This document shows, one piece after another, positions 1-9,481 of a stretch of DNA of 64,000 nt. Positions within the stretch are counted from its first letter, which is position 1. Every line of letters starts with the position of its first letter. Source of the DNA: Candidatus Phycosocius bacilliformis (GTDB lineage: Bacteria; Pseudomonadota; Alphaproteobacteria; Caulobacterales; Aquidulcibacteraceae). The notes beneath the pieces were generated by a model. That model did not search any database. It was not told the DNA's origin and saw nothing but the letters and a program-made list of their open reading frames with translations. The DNA is taken from assembly GCF_003112735.1 (NCBI RefSeq), contig NZ_BFBR01000003.1:62001-126000 (forward strand), read 5' to 3'. Position numbers and translations under genes: made by a program.

Positions 1-1247
1 GCCTCCCCGGTTTGGATCAGACGATGATAAGCAGCTTCGGCTTCCAGGTCACGGCGATTGGCTGCCAGCATATCGGCCAGCACTGTCCAAGCTGCTGGAA
101 CATCTTGGGCGGCAGCAAGTCGTTCGGCTTTTTGCAGTGCCAAAACTGGATCGCGATCATATATCAGCCAAGCCAATTCGACCTGTGCAGCGACATAATC
201 GGGGCTTGTGGACCCAACGCGCGACAGAATGAGCTCGGCTTGATCGGCTTGCCCATAACTCACCAGATGCTGGCCAAGTACTGCATTCACCGCACTTGAG
301 CCAGGATTGAGAAACGCCAAAAGATACAGAAGCTCGGTTGTCTCACCGGATGCACGCTGGCCTTTGCGTGCCTCAACCAAAGTCAACAATCCTGATGTGG
401 CCGAACTGAGAAAGCTCGACCGCGAAACGACGCGTCCGCCTGCCTGCGCATCTGCCAACGCCCCTGAGAGAGCCGACGCCATGGGCGAATTGCCGGTTGC
501 AAAAGGGGTTAGACGAGCAATGGCGTCAGATTGGCGGCCGGCCGCTGTCAAAAGCTGACCATAGAGGCGCAGACCTGTCGGGGAGTCCTGCCCGGCTTGA
601 TGGGCTTGATCCAGCAGCCTGATGGCCTCGGCGGAGCGGCCCGCATGAGCCAAAATAAAGGCGCGCGACATCAGGGCCGCCTCATCAAGTGCCGCGCTGC
701 CCGTTGGTTTGGCGGCCAGATCGACAGCTGCTTGGGTTTGACCTTGCCCCAATAGCGCATAGGCCCGCAAATGGCTGGCAAACTGGGTTAAGCCGGCATC
801 AAATGCGCGGCTTTCCAACAAGCGACCTGCATCAGCAAAGCGCCCCTCCGTGAAAGCCTCAACGGCCAAGGCCAGAACAGCTTCATCGGTGCGCTGGGTG
901 GCAGGCACCAGTTTGGCCATGCGGACAACCATGGCGAAATTGCCGATCTCCAAATTGGCGGCGGTTGCCTGATCATATAGCTCAACATCGTGGGGACGGC
1001 GATAAAAAGCCTGAACCCAAGCCTGCGCCGCCAGCCTTGGATCATTGACATTTTGGGCATAGCGCCCTGCCAATGTGGCCGCATAGAGATCTGCATCTGA
1101 GCGTTGCAGCACAACTGGCCGGGTTGCTTCAGCCTTCTTGGCCTTCGGTCGCCCTTCCGCGGCCCAACTGGTCGCCGTTGTGGCTATTAGGATTGCAGCG
1201 CCTACCGACAGACCCAAAAAAAGATGTTTTGATCGCAGCTTGATCAT
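1..1247 (-). CDS. TPR-repeat protein with signal peptide, partial (runs off left edge)
   Basis: The frame stays open from the ATG at 1247 to the left edge, giving about 415 residues without a stop, so the C-terminus is missing. The start reads MIKLRSKHLFLGLSVGAAIL and continues with Ala/Thr residues and a likely signal-peptidase site near TSWA-AEG, so the protein is probably exported. The rest is Ala/Leu-rich helical repeats of TPR type (for example a segment around LAAQAWVQAFYRRP and later AEAIRLLDQAHQAG). It starts 13 bases after the stop of the other TPR gene on the same strand, which suggests one transcript with that gene and ETF-QO upstream. TPR proteins are scaffolds; no enzymatic motif is visible and the partner is unknown. 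I am confident that it is a gene, less so about its role. Confidence 0.8.
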   Translation of the reverse strand, partial: MIKLRSKHLFLGLSVGAAILIATTATSWAAEGRPKAKKAEATRPVVLQRSDADLYAATLAGRYAQNVNDPRLAAQAWVQAFYRRPHDVELYDQATAANLEIGNFAMVVRMAKLVPATQRTDEAVLALAVEAFTEGRFADAGRLLESRAFDAGLTQFASHLRAYALLGQGQTQAAVDLAAKPTGSAALDEAALMSRAFILAHAGRSAEAIRLLDQAHQAGQDSPTGLRLYGQLLTAAGRQSDAIARLTPFATGNSPMASALSGALADAQAGGRVVSRSSFLSSATSGLLTLVEARKGQRASGETTELLYLLAFLNPGSSAVNAVLGQHLVSYGQADQAELILSRVGSTSPDYVAAQVELAWLIYDRDPVLALQKAERLAAAQDVPAAWTVLADMLAANRRDLEAEAAYHRLIQTGE

Positions 1248-1260
1248 GGGCAGCTTTGGC

Positions 1261-3249
1261 TTAGACACTGCCAGGTTCCAGAACGATCGGGGCATCGCGG
1301 CGGGCAGGCGGTGGCGTTCGCAAGCCATCCTTCAACTTGGCCTTGACCGCGTCAGCATCCTCATAGGCCGGCCCAAAGCTCGCCGCCTTTTGCCACATGC
1401 GACGGGCGGCCTCTGGCTTGCCCTGATGCCAATAGACATTGCCAAGATTGTCGTAAATCTCTGGGTCAGGCGACTCTTTGCGCATATCGACCGCTTTTTC
1501 GATCAATTGCTGCGCCTCGTCCAATTGGCCAAGCTTGTAATGGGCATAGCCAAGCGAGTCGGTGATCGCCCCCGAATAAGGCCGCAATTCATACGCCTTC
1601 TGAAGCAGTTGAAAACCCTCTTCAAGATCAATATCATAACGCACCAACGTATAGCCCAGTGCATTCATATACATGGCGGATCGAGGTAGCTCCGCCAAGG
1701 CATCGCGCAAATGTTGGATGCCTTCGGCGCGGGTTTCGGGGAATCTACTCAGCGTATCGCCCAGCGCGACTCGGGTTTGGCTGGAGGCACCTAGGGCCTG
1801 CAAGCTTGCCCGGGCAGCAGCCAGACCTTCAGTGCGGGTTTCAGGCTGGCTGGCCAGAAAATTACCTGCATCACCGCGGATGAGATTATTTGGCTTGAGG
1901 GTGTCAATCAGGTTGCGGGCAATGGTTTTGGCTTCGGCCTTACGCCCGACCTGATCCAGCGCGCCCATCAGCGCGAGCTGTGCGGCTGCCTTGGTCCATT
2001 CATCCTTGTCCTTGGCACTTTCCACGCAGCGCTGCGCGCTGATCAAGGCATTGGCGAAATCACCGCGCATCGACAATGCCATTGCCTGCATTGCCCACCA
2101 ATTCCAGTCCCGCTCCGCTGCGGGAATTTGGTCCAGCACAGCCATAGCGGCTACGGGGTTTTCAAGCGCAAAATAGAGGGACGCTCGTTGATATTGCGCC
2201 TTGGTCTCATATTGGCCCGACTTCACCGCTTCCAAGACGGCCAAAGCCGCCTTTTCCTCATGTATGTCCGACAGGCTACTGGCCAGCGACATGCGCGCAG
2301 AGCTGTTTTCAGGATCGAGCAAGAGTGCGGTCCACAGGATCAAGGCGTCATCAGCAAACAGCGTTTCCCCGTCAGGCACCTCTTCGGGCTGATCATCTTG
2401 ATCCTTGTTTGCCGCAGCAATTTCTGGATCATTCTGCAATTGGCGCATCAGCACCATCGCATCCACATAGTCCGTCAAGAGCGAACTGGCTGCAGCTGGT
2501 GCGTCAATCTTGGGATTGGCGGGCGGTTTTCCAGCACTAAGACTTGCTCGAAACCGCGCCTCAGCAGGATCAAGGCTCGCAGGTTCTCCAAAAAAATCAT
2601 CATGAACCGCTAAGGCATCCTGGCGGCGACCTGCCTCAACCAAGAGCACCAGATAGCGGCGGGTCAGATCCTTGACAAAATGCAATTCACCGATGGCCTG
2701 CGCTTGCTCATAAAAGCCAAGAGCCGCAGCCTTATCGCCCGCCAGCTCAGCCAATAAGGCCCGATAAGGTAAGTAAAAGCCCCGATATTCGGATTTGGCT
2801 CCAGAGCTGCCAGCGGTGCGATACCTGTCCCAAGTCTTGATAGCTTCGTCCAACTTGCCATCGCCCACAAGCGCCCATGTGGTCAGATTGGCCGTTAACA
2901 AATCACCGGGGTCAGATTGTTTCAGTGCGCTGGCAACACCGGCATAATTGCGTGAGCTGAAGGCGCGCACCGCATCGTAATAATCCGCCAGCGCCGGATC
3001 ATCATTGGCCAAGCCTAACGAAGCATAGGTTTTCAGAACCGCTTCGACATCACCATTGATCAAGGCCTGCCGGATAGCATCCAGCAGGGATAGACCGGCA
3101 TAGGCCCGATCTCGCGTCAGCGGGCTCGTGCCGTCCCGCCCGTCTGACCGTTCAACCTCTGGCGGGGCAGCCAGGACTGCAGCCTGGGCAGAAGACATAC
3201 CGCAGATCAAGGCTGCAGCAGAGGCAAGAAGAACGGCTTTTAAGCGCAT
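1261..3249 (-). CDS. Exported tetratricopeptide-repeat protein (662 aa)
   Basis: A predicted signal peptide (MRLKAVLLASAAALICGMSS, cleavage near AQA-AVL) is followed by an almost fully helical protein. The C-terminal third carries the clearest TPR units, for example around residues 540-620 (GYTLVRYDIDLEEGFQLLQK, SLGYAHYKLGQLDEAQQLIE, NLGNVYWHQGKPEAARRMW). An acidic linker (DQDDQPEEVPDGE) lies near residue 300. The tail is Pro/Arg-rich. It sits about 100 bases downstream of ETF-QO on the same strand and upstream of a second TPR gene. In many alphaproteobacteria ETF-QO is followed by a TPR gene, so the context looks ancestral. The function is unknown; an envelope assembly or scaffolding role is only an inference. 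Confidence 0.85.
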   Translation of the reverse strand: MRLKAVLLASAAALICGMSSAQAAVLAAPPEVERSDGRDGTSPLTRDRAYAGLSLLDAIRQALINGDVEAVLKTYASLGLANDDPALADYYDAVRAFSSRNYAGVASALKQSDPGDLLTANLTTWALVGDGKLDEAIKTWDRYRTAGSSGAKSEYRGFYLPYRALLAELAGDKAAALGFYEQAQAIGELHFVKDLTRRYLVLLVEAGRRQDALAVHDDFFGEPASLDPAEARFRASLSAGKPPANPKIDAPAAASSLLTDYVDAMVLMRQLQNDPEIAAANKDQDDQPEEVPDGETLFADDALILWTALLLDPENSSARMSLASSLSDIHEEKAALAVLEAVKSGQYETKAQYQRASLYFALENPVAAMAVLDQIPAAERDWNWWAMQAMALSMRGDFANALISAQRCVESAKDKDEWTKAAAQLALMGALDQVGRKAEAKTIARNLIDTLKPNNLIRGDAGNFLASQPETRTEGLAAARASLQALGASSQTRVALGDTLSRFPETRAEGIQHLRDALAELPRSAMYMNALGYTLVRYDIDLEEGFQLLQKAYELRPYSGAITDSLGYAHYKLGQLDEAQQLIEKAVDMRKESPDPEIYDNLGNVYWHQGKPEAARRMWQKAASFGPAYEDADAVKAKLKDGLRTPPPARRDAPIVLEPGSV

Positions 3250-3351
3250 GAAAACATCCCGCGGGCATCAAGGGGAAAGACTGAGGTTACAATCATCTTG
3301 TACCAAGGTGGCGCCGATCCAAACCACAGGCAAGGGCTGTCGATGTATGCC

Positions 3352-5016
3352 CTACATGTTCTGATAGATCGGCCCTTCTCCACCCTGTGGTGTTGTCCAA
3401 GTGATGTTTTGATTGGGGTCTTTGATGTCGCAGGTTTTGCAGTGCACACAGTTTTGCGCATTGATCTGGAAGCGCTTGCCCGCTCCATCTTCCACCCATT
3501 CATAGACCCCAGCAGGACAATAGCGATTGGACGGCCCTCCATAGACGCCCAACTCACTGGTCTGTTGCAAGTCCCCATCAGCGACTTTGAGGTGGATTGG
3601 CTGATTTTCTTCATGATTGGTGTTGGAGAGGAACACAGACGACAATTTATCAAAGCTGACCACGCCATCGGGCTTGGGATAGGCGATCTTGGGGCATTGG
3701 TCGGCGGGCAACAGGCTTTCTGCGTCTGTTTTGCCATGCTTGAGCGTCCCGAACGGTGACCAGCCGCCAAACAGCGTGTTGAACCACATGTCGATCCCGC
3801 CAAGTGGCAGGCCCAACAAGGTGCCGAACTTTGACAAAAACGGCTTCACATTGCGCACCAGTTTGAGGTCTTGGTGCACCCAGCTCGTCTCATAAGCCGT
3901 TTGATAAGCCGACACTTCATCGCCCGAACGGCCTTCCGCAATGGCCGCCGCAACAGTTTCTGCCGCCAGCATGCCGGTCTTCATGGCATTATGGCTGCCC
4001 TTGATGCGCGGGACGTTCACAAATCCTGCCGAGCAGCCAATCAACGCCCCGCCGGGGAAGGGCAATTTAGGCACAGATTGCAGGCCGCCTTCGGTAATCG
4101 CCCGCGCGCCATAGGACAGGCGCTTGCCGCCTTCAAACGTGGGACGGACGTCAGGATGCTGTTTGAAGCGCTGGAATTCGTCAAATGGGCTTAGCCAAGG
4201 GTTTTTGTAGTTCAGGTGAACCACATAGCCGACCGAGACCAGATTATCGCCCCAATGATAGAGGAAGGAACCCCCACCGGTGTTCCAATCCAAGGGCCAG
4301 CCAAACGCATGCTGAACCAGACCTGGTTTGTGTTTGTCTGGTGAGACCTGCCAGACTTCCTTGAGGCCAATGCCGTATTTTTGCGGCTCTTTTCCCTCGT
4401 CCAGACCATATTTGGCGATGATTTTCTTGGCCAGCGACCCACGTACACCCTCGCCGATCAAGGTATATTTGGCGAAGATATTGATGCCAGGGGTGAAGTC
4501 GGGGCCCATCTCACCCTCGCGGGTTATGCCCATATCGCCGACTTGCACACCCTTTACAGCACCTGCCTCGTCATAGACCACATCGGCAGCGGCAAATCCT
4601 GGATAGATTTCCACGCCCAATTCTTCAGCCTTCGCCCCCAAATAACGGCAGACATTGCCGAGCGAGCCAATGAAATTGCCATGATTATTCATCAAAGGCG
4701 GCATGATGAAATTGGGGATCGGCAGGCTTCCAGCCTCGCCCAAAAGCTTCAATTCATCCTTGTGAACCTGGGTTGTCAGGGGCCGATCCGCATCATCACG
4801 CCAGTCTGGCAGCAATTCGTCCAAGGCCTTCGGATCAACCACCACGCCTGACAGAATATGGGCACCAACTTCTGAACCCTTTTCAAGAACCGCCACCGAC
4901 AGATCAGCATTGAGCTGCTTGAGTCGGATCGCAGCGGCCAGACCCGCGGGGCCTGCGCCAACGATCAGCACATCATATTCCATCGATTCCCGCTCAATTG
5001 AGTCAAAAGCCATCAT
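3352..5016 (-). CDS. Electron transfer flavoprotein-ubiquinone oxidoreductase (ETF-QO)
   Basis: This 554-residue protein has the expected length for ETF-QO, the membrane-associated flavoprotein that passes electrons from reduced ETF to ubiquinone. The N-terminal FAD-binding motif is visible (VLIVGAGPAGLAAAIRLKQL, about residues 15-34). The C-terminus has the 4Fe-4S ligand set: a Cys in RYCPAGVYEW and three in NCVHCKTCDIKDPNQNITW. A good ribosome site (AAGGGGAG) precedes two consecutive ATG codons at 5016/5013; a start at residue 12 (MEYDVLIVG) is less likely on that basis. It would re-oxidise the ETF reduced by the acyl-CoA dehydrogenases encoded at 38.4-41.5 kb; the etfAB genes themselves are not in the window. 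Confidence 0.96.
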   Translation of the reverse strand: MMAFDSIERESMEYDVLIVGAGPAGLAAAIRLKQLNADLSVAVLEKGSEVGAHILSGVVVDPKALDELLPDWRDDADRPLTTQVHKDELKLLGEAGSLPIPNFIMPPLMNNHGNFIGSLGNVCRYLGAKAEELGVEIYPGFAAADVVYDEAGAVKGVQVGDMGITREGEMGPDFTPGINIFAKYTLIGEGVRGSLAKKIIAKYGLDEGKEPQKYGIGLKEVWQVSPDKHKPGLVQHAFGWPLDWNTGGGSFLYHWGDNLVSVGYVVHLNYKNPWLSPFDEFQRFKQHPDVRPTFEGGKRLSYGARAITEGGLQSVPKLPFPGGALIGCSAGFVNVPRIKGSHNAMKTGMLAAETVAAAIAEGRSGDEVSAYQTAYETSWVHQDLKLVRNVKPFLSKFGTLLGLPLGGIDMWFNTLFGGWSPFGTLKHGKTDAESLLPADQCPKIAYPKPDGVVSFDKLSSVFLSNTNHEENQPIHLKVADGDLQQTSELGVYGGPSNRYCPAGVYEWVEDGAGKRFQINAQNCVHCKTCDIKDPNQNITWTTPQGGEGPIYQNM

Positions 5017-5188
5017 CGCTCCCCTTTTTCCGGCCTTGCTGCCTCACTTAGACTGTTCTTGCATGAGGACAAATGCCAGTTTGCCTTGATCATCAGCCTC
5101 TAGATCGCTTATCGAGGCCTTGCCAGAGCAAGGTCAAGTCCAATTCGGCACCTCGATGGTGCAAACTCTGCTGCAGGATCGCCCGCCT

Positions 5189-6058
5189 ATGCATGCCCGC
5201 CCGAGTATAAGCGTCGAAACAGCCGCACAAGCCTTGGCTCAGTGGTGGGAAATGGCAGGCCTTGATCCCATTGATCTGAGCCATGTTCACCGGCTTCGTG
5301 CCCAAGCACTCAAGCGCACGATCGAGCCGTCCCCACCTGTTGCGCCCAAAATCACCCCAGCACGGGCAACTCCGGTGCGTAAGCCGGTCGACGCCCTTGC
5401 CCAAGCCCACGCGCTTGCTGCCGCATGCAGCAGTCTGGATGCACTGGAAAAAGCCTTGGCCGGATTTGATGGCTGCGGTCTTAGGGCCCATGCGCGCAAT
5501 CTGGTCTTTGCAGGAGGCAGAGCTGGAGCCCCCATCATGGTGGTTGCTGATGCTGCCGGGCGGGACGACGACGAGGTGGGTTTGCCCTTTCAAGGGTTAG
5601 AGGGTGAGCTGATGGCCCGAATGTTGGCCAGTATCGGGATTGATAAGGATGGAGATTGTTATCAGGCTTGCCTCATTCCTTGGCGCCCCCCCGGCGGCAG
5701 GCAAGCAACGACCGAAGAGATTGCCGTGTGTCGGCCGTTTCTGATGCGCCATATTGCCTTGGCAGCGCCTCGGGCGCTTCTGCTCGTCGGTGGGCTGACC
5801 GCGCAGGCGGTTTTGGGCACGAGTGAGAGCGTTATGAAGCTTCGCACGCGGTCTTTTGATCACCCAATTGATGGCGAAGGCGGACCGGGAGCGGGCCTGC
5901 AGGCGAACACGGCATACACGCAATGCCTTCTTTCGCCTGATTATTTGATGAAGCGGCCACGCGATAAGGCTGCAGCGTGGCAAGATCTTTGCCGGTTTCG
6001 CGACAAAATATCAGCAATGGGAATTGCCTTGACGGGTAAAAACAGGGCAAAAGGTTAA
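5189..6058 (+). CDS. Uracil-DNA glycosylase superfamily (family 4-like) protein with altered catalytic motifs
   Basis: The protein aligns along its length with alphaproteobacterial family-4 UDG: RNLVFAGG (residues about 103-110), GLPFQG (131-136), PWRPPGGR (164-171), CRPFLMRHI (181-189). However, motif 1, normally GEAPG, reads ADAAG (120-124), and motif 2, normally HPAYL, reads SPDYL (249-253), so the usual acidic and His catalytic positions are lost. Only some of the iron-sulfur Cys positions remain. I chose the ATG at 5189 because the family N-terminus (helical, ending in a WW pair) begins just after it; a TTG at 5120 and an ATG at 5156 are longer alternatives. It diverges from ETF-QO and is followed by a lytic transglycosylase. 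It may bind DNA without classical uracil excision. Confidence 0.85.
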   Translation: MHARPSISVETAAQALAQWWEMAGLDPIDLSHVHRLRAQALKRTIEPSPPVAPKITPARATPVRKPVDALAQAHALAAACSSLDALEKALAGFDGCGLRAHARNLVFAGGRAGAPIMVVADAAGRDDDEVGLPFQGLEGELMARMLASIGIDKDGDCYQACLIPWRPPGGRQATTEEIAVCRPFLMRHIALAAPRALLLVGGLTAQAVLGTSESVMKLRTRSFDHPIDGEGGPGAGLQANTAYTQCLLSPDYLMKRPRDKAAAWQDLCRFRDKISAMGIALTGKNRAKG

Positions 6059-6230
6059 TGATGTCGCTGTCTTTCTGGCATGAGAAGACGGCTTATGTGC
6101 AGTGGCTGTAACTTAAATGGGCCCTGTGATCACCTTGCCGGAAGTGCGTGTGGGCTTGGATTGCCCGAGCGCGCCGGGACTGGGCGGGCCGTGCTGCACG
6201 GGTCCTCACCGCCAGTAATGAGGGACCAAA

Positions 6231-8066
6231 ATGGGTGTGAGGCGACAGACTGTGTTACAGGCTGAAGGTGGGGCAAGCGCGCCACGGGGGCAAAAGCGCC
6301 TTCGCAGTGTCTCGTTCTGGGGCCCGTTCTGGACGCTGCTTGGCACGACAAGCCTTGCCCTGACTCTTCTTGTGCATCCTGCCAAGGCTGAGGGACAAAC
6401 ACCAGCAATCGCGACCCAAAGTGCTGTCGGGTTGCGCGGCGTCCAATCAGGCGGCGATCTCTTGTCTGCCAGTGATGAAGCCAATTATCGCCGCGCATTT
6501 GCGGCCGCCTCCGCCAATCAGCGCGCCGTGCTTGAGGAAGTTCTGCCCGCCATTAGTGACGGTACGCTCAAACCTCATGTCGAGCGGACGCGCTTGTTGT
6601 CGACCGCGACCGCACCAGATTTGCGGGCAATGGCCGCCTGGTTGGAACGCTGGGGCGATGTGGCTGGTGCTGCAAGTGTTTATGAGCGCGCCCAAGATGC
6701 CCAAGAAGATGCGATTCAAGCGGCGCGCATCATGGGCGTGGTGCCAACACCCTTCCGCTTAAAGCGGCCTGACCCGGTGCCGACGCGCCGGTCGATGGGA
6801 TCGGTCCGCGAGCCGAGTTTCATTCCCGTCCCCATCGGGCCTGGTGCAACCCGCGAACATCGCGCGGCAATTGATGCATTGGCTGCCCGCTTCTATGCCG
6901 GTGATGACGTGGCCGCCCTCGCCATGGCCCAGGCCGCCGTCAGCGGGCCACAATCTGGCCAAGCCGGTTGGATCGGCGGGCTGGCTGCCTATCGGCTGGG
7001 TGACTTTGCCACCGCGCAAACACTGTTTACTGCAGCGGCCAATTGGAATGCAGGTGATGATTGGGGCCGCTCGGCCGGCGCCTTCTGGGCAGCACGGGCC
7101 TCGGAGAAACTGGGTGATAAAGCCAAAACCCAATCCTATCTGGAACAGGCTGCTTCCAATCCATTGACCTTTTATGGCCAATTGGCGCTGGCCCGACTAG
7201 GCCGATGGGAAACGTTGCGCATTCCCCAAGCCCAAGATGAGCGTGATCGGGCCAATCGCTTGATGCGCACCGATGCAGGTGTGCGCCGGGCTATGGCTTT
7301 GATGGAGATTGGCCGCCAGGCCGATGCAGCAGCCGAATTGATGGCCAGTTGGGGTCGCGCCAAGGCTGATGATGATCTGGGCTATATGGCGATTGCGCGC
7401 AATCTGGGCCTTGACGAGGTGGCAGACCGGATTGCCCAAGCCTCGCCTGCAGCTGCCCTTACCGCGCTTTACCCCATTCCCGACCAATTCCGTCCGGTCG
7501 GGGGTGAGTTTGTGCTGGACCGGGCGGTTATTCTTGCCGTGATGCGTCAGGAATCGAAATTCGACACCAAAGCCCGCTCATATGCTGGTGCACGCGGCCT
7601 GATGCAGGTGATGCCGCGCACGGCGGCCTGGATGACCGGACGCAATGACCTCGCGCGCAATCCCGCCCTCCTCAATGACACCACACTCAATGTCACTCTG
7701 GGTGAGGCCTATCTGGAAAAGATGATGGCGATGGGCGTGGTGGGCAATTGCCTGACCCGCACCTTCATGGCCTATAATGCCGGGCCAGGAAATGTCGCGC
7801 GGTGGAGCACGAGCGTCAAAGGTGGCGAGGATACGTTGATGTTCATGGAAGCCGCCCCAAGTGGACAGGCGCGCGTCTATGCTGAACGCGTTATGAGCAA
7901 TATGTGGATTTATCACCGCCGATTTGGCCAGCGCGCACCGACATTGGAAAAGCTGGCCCGAGGGCAGGCTCCCACCTATGAACCCCAAGACAATCCGCGC
8001 TTGGCCAATGCGTCTGGTCGCTCAAATAGTGGAACCGGCATGGCTGGAACAGTTTCGCTGCGTTAG
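6231..8066 (+). CDS. Periplasmic lytic transglycosylase with SLT domain
   Basis: This 611-residue protein begins with a basic stretch and a hydrophobic signal segment (about residues 30-53, ending AKA-EGQ). A long helical superhelical domain follows, as in Slt70, and a C-terminal SLT domain. The catalytic Glu is in MRQESKFD (Glu441), followed by the family signatures ARGLMQVMPRTAAWM and FMAYNAGPGNVARW. Enzymes of this type cut peptidoglycan between MurNAc and GlcNAc, forming 1,6-anhydro ends. A clear ribosome site (GAGGGA) precedes the ATG. It lies 172 bases downstream of the UDG-like gene. The tail after about residue 580 is Pro/Asn/Ser-rich and probably disordered. Identification is firm; the specific class (Slt or another soluble type) is less sure. 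Confidence 0.94.
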   Translation: MGVRRQTVLQAEGGASAPRGQKRLRSVSFWGPFWTLLGTTSLALTLLVHPAKAEGQTPAIATQSAVGLRGVQSGGDLLSASDEANYRRAFAAASANQRAVLEEVLPAISDGTLKPHVERTRLLSTATAPDLRAMAAWLERWGDVAGAASVYERAQDAQEDAIQAARIMGVVPTPFRLKRPDPVPTRRSMGSVREPSFIPVPIGPGATREHRAAIDALAARFYAGDDVAALAMAQAAVSGPQSGQAGWIGGLAAYRLGDFATAQTLFTAAANWNAGDDWGRSAGAFWAARASEKLGDKAKTQSYLEQAASNPLTFYGQLALARLGRWETLRIPQAQDERDRANRLMRTDAGVRRAMALMEIGRQADAAAELMASWGRAKADDDLGYMAIARNLGLDEVADRIAQASPAAALTALYPIPDQFRPVGGEFVLDRAVILAVMRQESKFDTKARSYAGARGLMQVMPRTAAWMTGRNDLARNPALLNDTTLNVTLGEAYLEKMMAMGVVGNCLTRTFMAYNAGPGNVARWSTSVKGGEDTLMFMEAAPSGQARVYAERVMSNMWIYHRRFGQRAPTLEKLARGQAPTYEPQDNPRLANASGRSNSGTGMAGTVSLR

Positions 8067-8165
8067 GGTCTGCGTTTGGTCCTGCCCCTGTTCATTGGCA
8101 CCCCTAAACCGCGACAAACAGAGGCTAAATCAAACATTCAAAGAGCCAACTTGGTTCTGGCGGGA

Positions 8166-8789
8166 CTAAACCCGCGCCAAACGCCTCTGGCTTGACCGTT
8201 TGAGGCTTGCAGCATCATCCACATCTTCCAACTCACGCAAATAGCCGACGCGCCAGCCTCTTGGCAAAACTGCCAGCGTGTCTGCCAATGTGTGCGGGCT
8301 TGACCAGCGCACTGGGGCAAGATGGGCCCGTCGCGCGGCCCGTGGCGTCATGCCGATCAGCCAATAGCCGCCATCTGTGGCTGGCCCCAATACCACATCA
8401 TGGCGCTTGAGCCGGCCGAAAGCCGCCGTGAGGTCAGCGGTCTTCAGGTCAGGCAAGTCCGAGCCGATGATGCACACCGGGCCACGACCAAAACGGCGCA
8501 AGGCCCTGGCCATGCGGTGTCCAAGATCACCCTTGCCCTGCCCAATGCGGGCAAGATCAGCGGGCCAAGCACCGGGAAAAGTGGCATGGATCGCCCGGTC
8601 CGGAGCCACCGCCAGCACACTGTCCCAGGCCGGCGATCTTGCGATGCGGCAGGTCAAAGCATCCAACCGCCGCTTGGTTCGCCAGGCAGCCACCGCGCCG
8701 ACCCCACGGGCAAGCCGTGTCTTGGCCTGGCCCAGACGGGGGGCTTTGGCAAAAATCAGCACATGGGGTCTGCCGGTCACCGGTACCAT
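8166..8789 (-). CDS. TIGR04282/DUF2064 arsenosugar-type glycosyltransferase (GT-A fold)
   Basis: The protein reads like the DUF2064/TIGR04282 family: an N-terminal nucleotide-binding motif (VLIFAKAPRLGQAKTRLARG), the central IGSDLPDL motif carrying the metal-binding Asp, then GPATDGGYWLIGM. These proteins are annotated as arsenosugar-biosynthesis glycosyltransferases because some members lie in arsenosugar operons; the true substrate here is unknown. I chose the ATG at 8789 because the nucleotide-binding strand begins a few residues later and the start overlaps the end of the upstream glycosyltransferase gene by 13 bases, which indicates translational coupling. The last gene of a four-gene minus-strand operon. 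Confidence 0.87.
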   Translation of the reverse strand: MVPVTGRPHVLIFAKAPRLGQAKTRLARGVGAVAAWRTKRRLDALTCRIARSPAWDSVLAVAPDRAIHATFPGAWPADLARIGQGKGDLGHRMARALRRFGRGPVCIIGSDLPDLKTADLTAAFGRLKRHDVVLGPATDGGYWLIGMTPRAARRAHLAPVRWSSPHTLADTLAVLPRGWRVGYLRELEDVDDAASLKRSSQRRLARV

Positions 8790-9472
8790 CCGCGCAGGCG
8801 CTCTGGCGAGACGCCACCATAAAAGCCTGCCAAAAGGGTGAGATTGCGCAGTGGCACAAACCACCAGCCCCCTGCGCGATAGCGGCTGGCACTGGTTTCG
8901 ACGCCGCAGGGCAAGCCACGCAGCCGCCCCCGTCCAAGACGACGGACCAGATCAACATCTTCCATCAGCGCCAAGGGCTTATAGCCGCCGATCTCATCAT
9001 AAAGGGTGCGGCTGATCACAAGACCCTGATCGCCATAGGGCAGCCCAAGGCACCGGGCGCGCAGATTGGCCCACCAAGCAATACGGCGCGCGGGCGCGGT
9101 TTGATCATCATAGGAGAGCGCAAAATAGCCAGCGTGATGCGGGGCTTGTTCGATGTGGGCCTGAATAGTGCTGACCCAATCTTGTGGCAGCACACAATCG
9201 CCATGGAGAAACATCAGCCAATCGCCTTTGGCCGCATTGGCCCCGGCGATGAGTTGGGTGCCGCGCCCGCGCCCTGCCGCGCCAACATCGAGAACCCGAC
9301 AGCCCATATCAAAGGCCAAGTCGCGGCTCTGATCGGTTGAGCCTGCATCCACCACCACCACATCTCGAATGAGACCCGCACTCAAGCCCGGGACAAGGGC
9401 CTCCAAACAGGCTGCCAAACGCGGCATGGCGTTCCAAGTGGGGATGACGATGGACAAGGGCGGGCGCGACAT
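8777..9472 (-). CDS. TIGR04283-type family 2 glycosyltransferase
   Basis: A GT2 domain starts at the N-terminus (LSIVIPTWNA), followed by VVVDAGSTDQS, the GRGTQL segment typical of TIGR04283, and FLHGDCVLP, the metal/donor site (most relatives have HAD; Gly replaces Ala here). LMEDVDLVRRL near the C-terminus supplies the acidic catalytic motif. It would transfer a sugar from a nucleotide donor; the acceptor is not evident. It lies 9 bases downstream of the YcgN gene and overlaps the DUF2064 gene. The pairing of TIGR04282 and TIGR04283 proteins is conserved in many bacteria, so they probably act in one pathway, but no arsenic or phosphonate gene is visible nearby. Confidence 0.9.
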   Translation of the reverse strand: MSRPPLSIVIPTWNAMPRLAACLEALVPGLSAGLIRDVVVVDAGSTDQSRDLAFDMGCRVLDVGAAGRGRGTQLIAGANAAKGDWLMFLHGDCVLPQDWVSTIQAHIEQAPHHAGYFALSYDDQTAPARRIAWWANLRARCLGLPYGDQGLVISRTLYDEIGGYKPLALMEDVDLVRRLGRGRLRGLPCGVETSASRYRAGGWWFVPLRNLTLLAGFYGGVSPERLRGWYR

Positions 9473-9481
9473 CGGCTTGGA

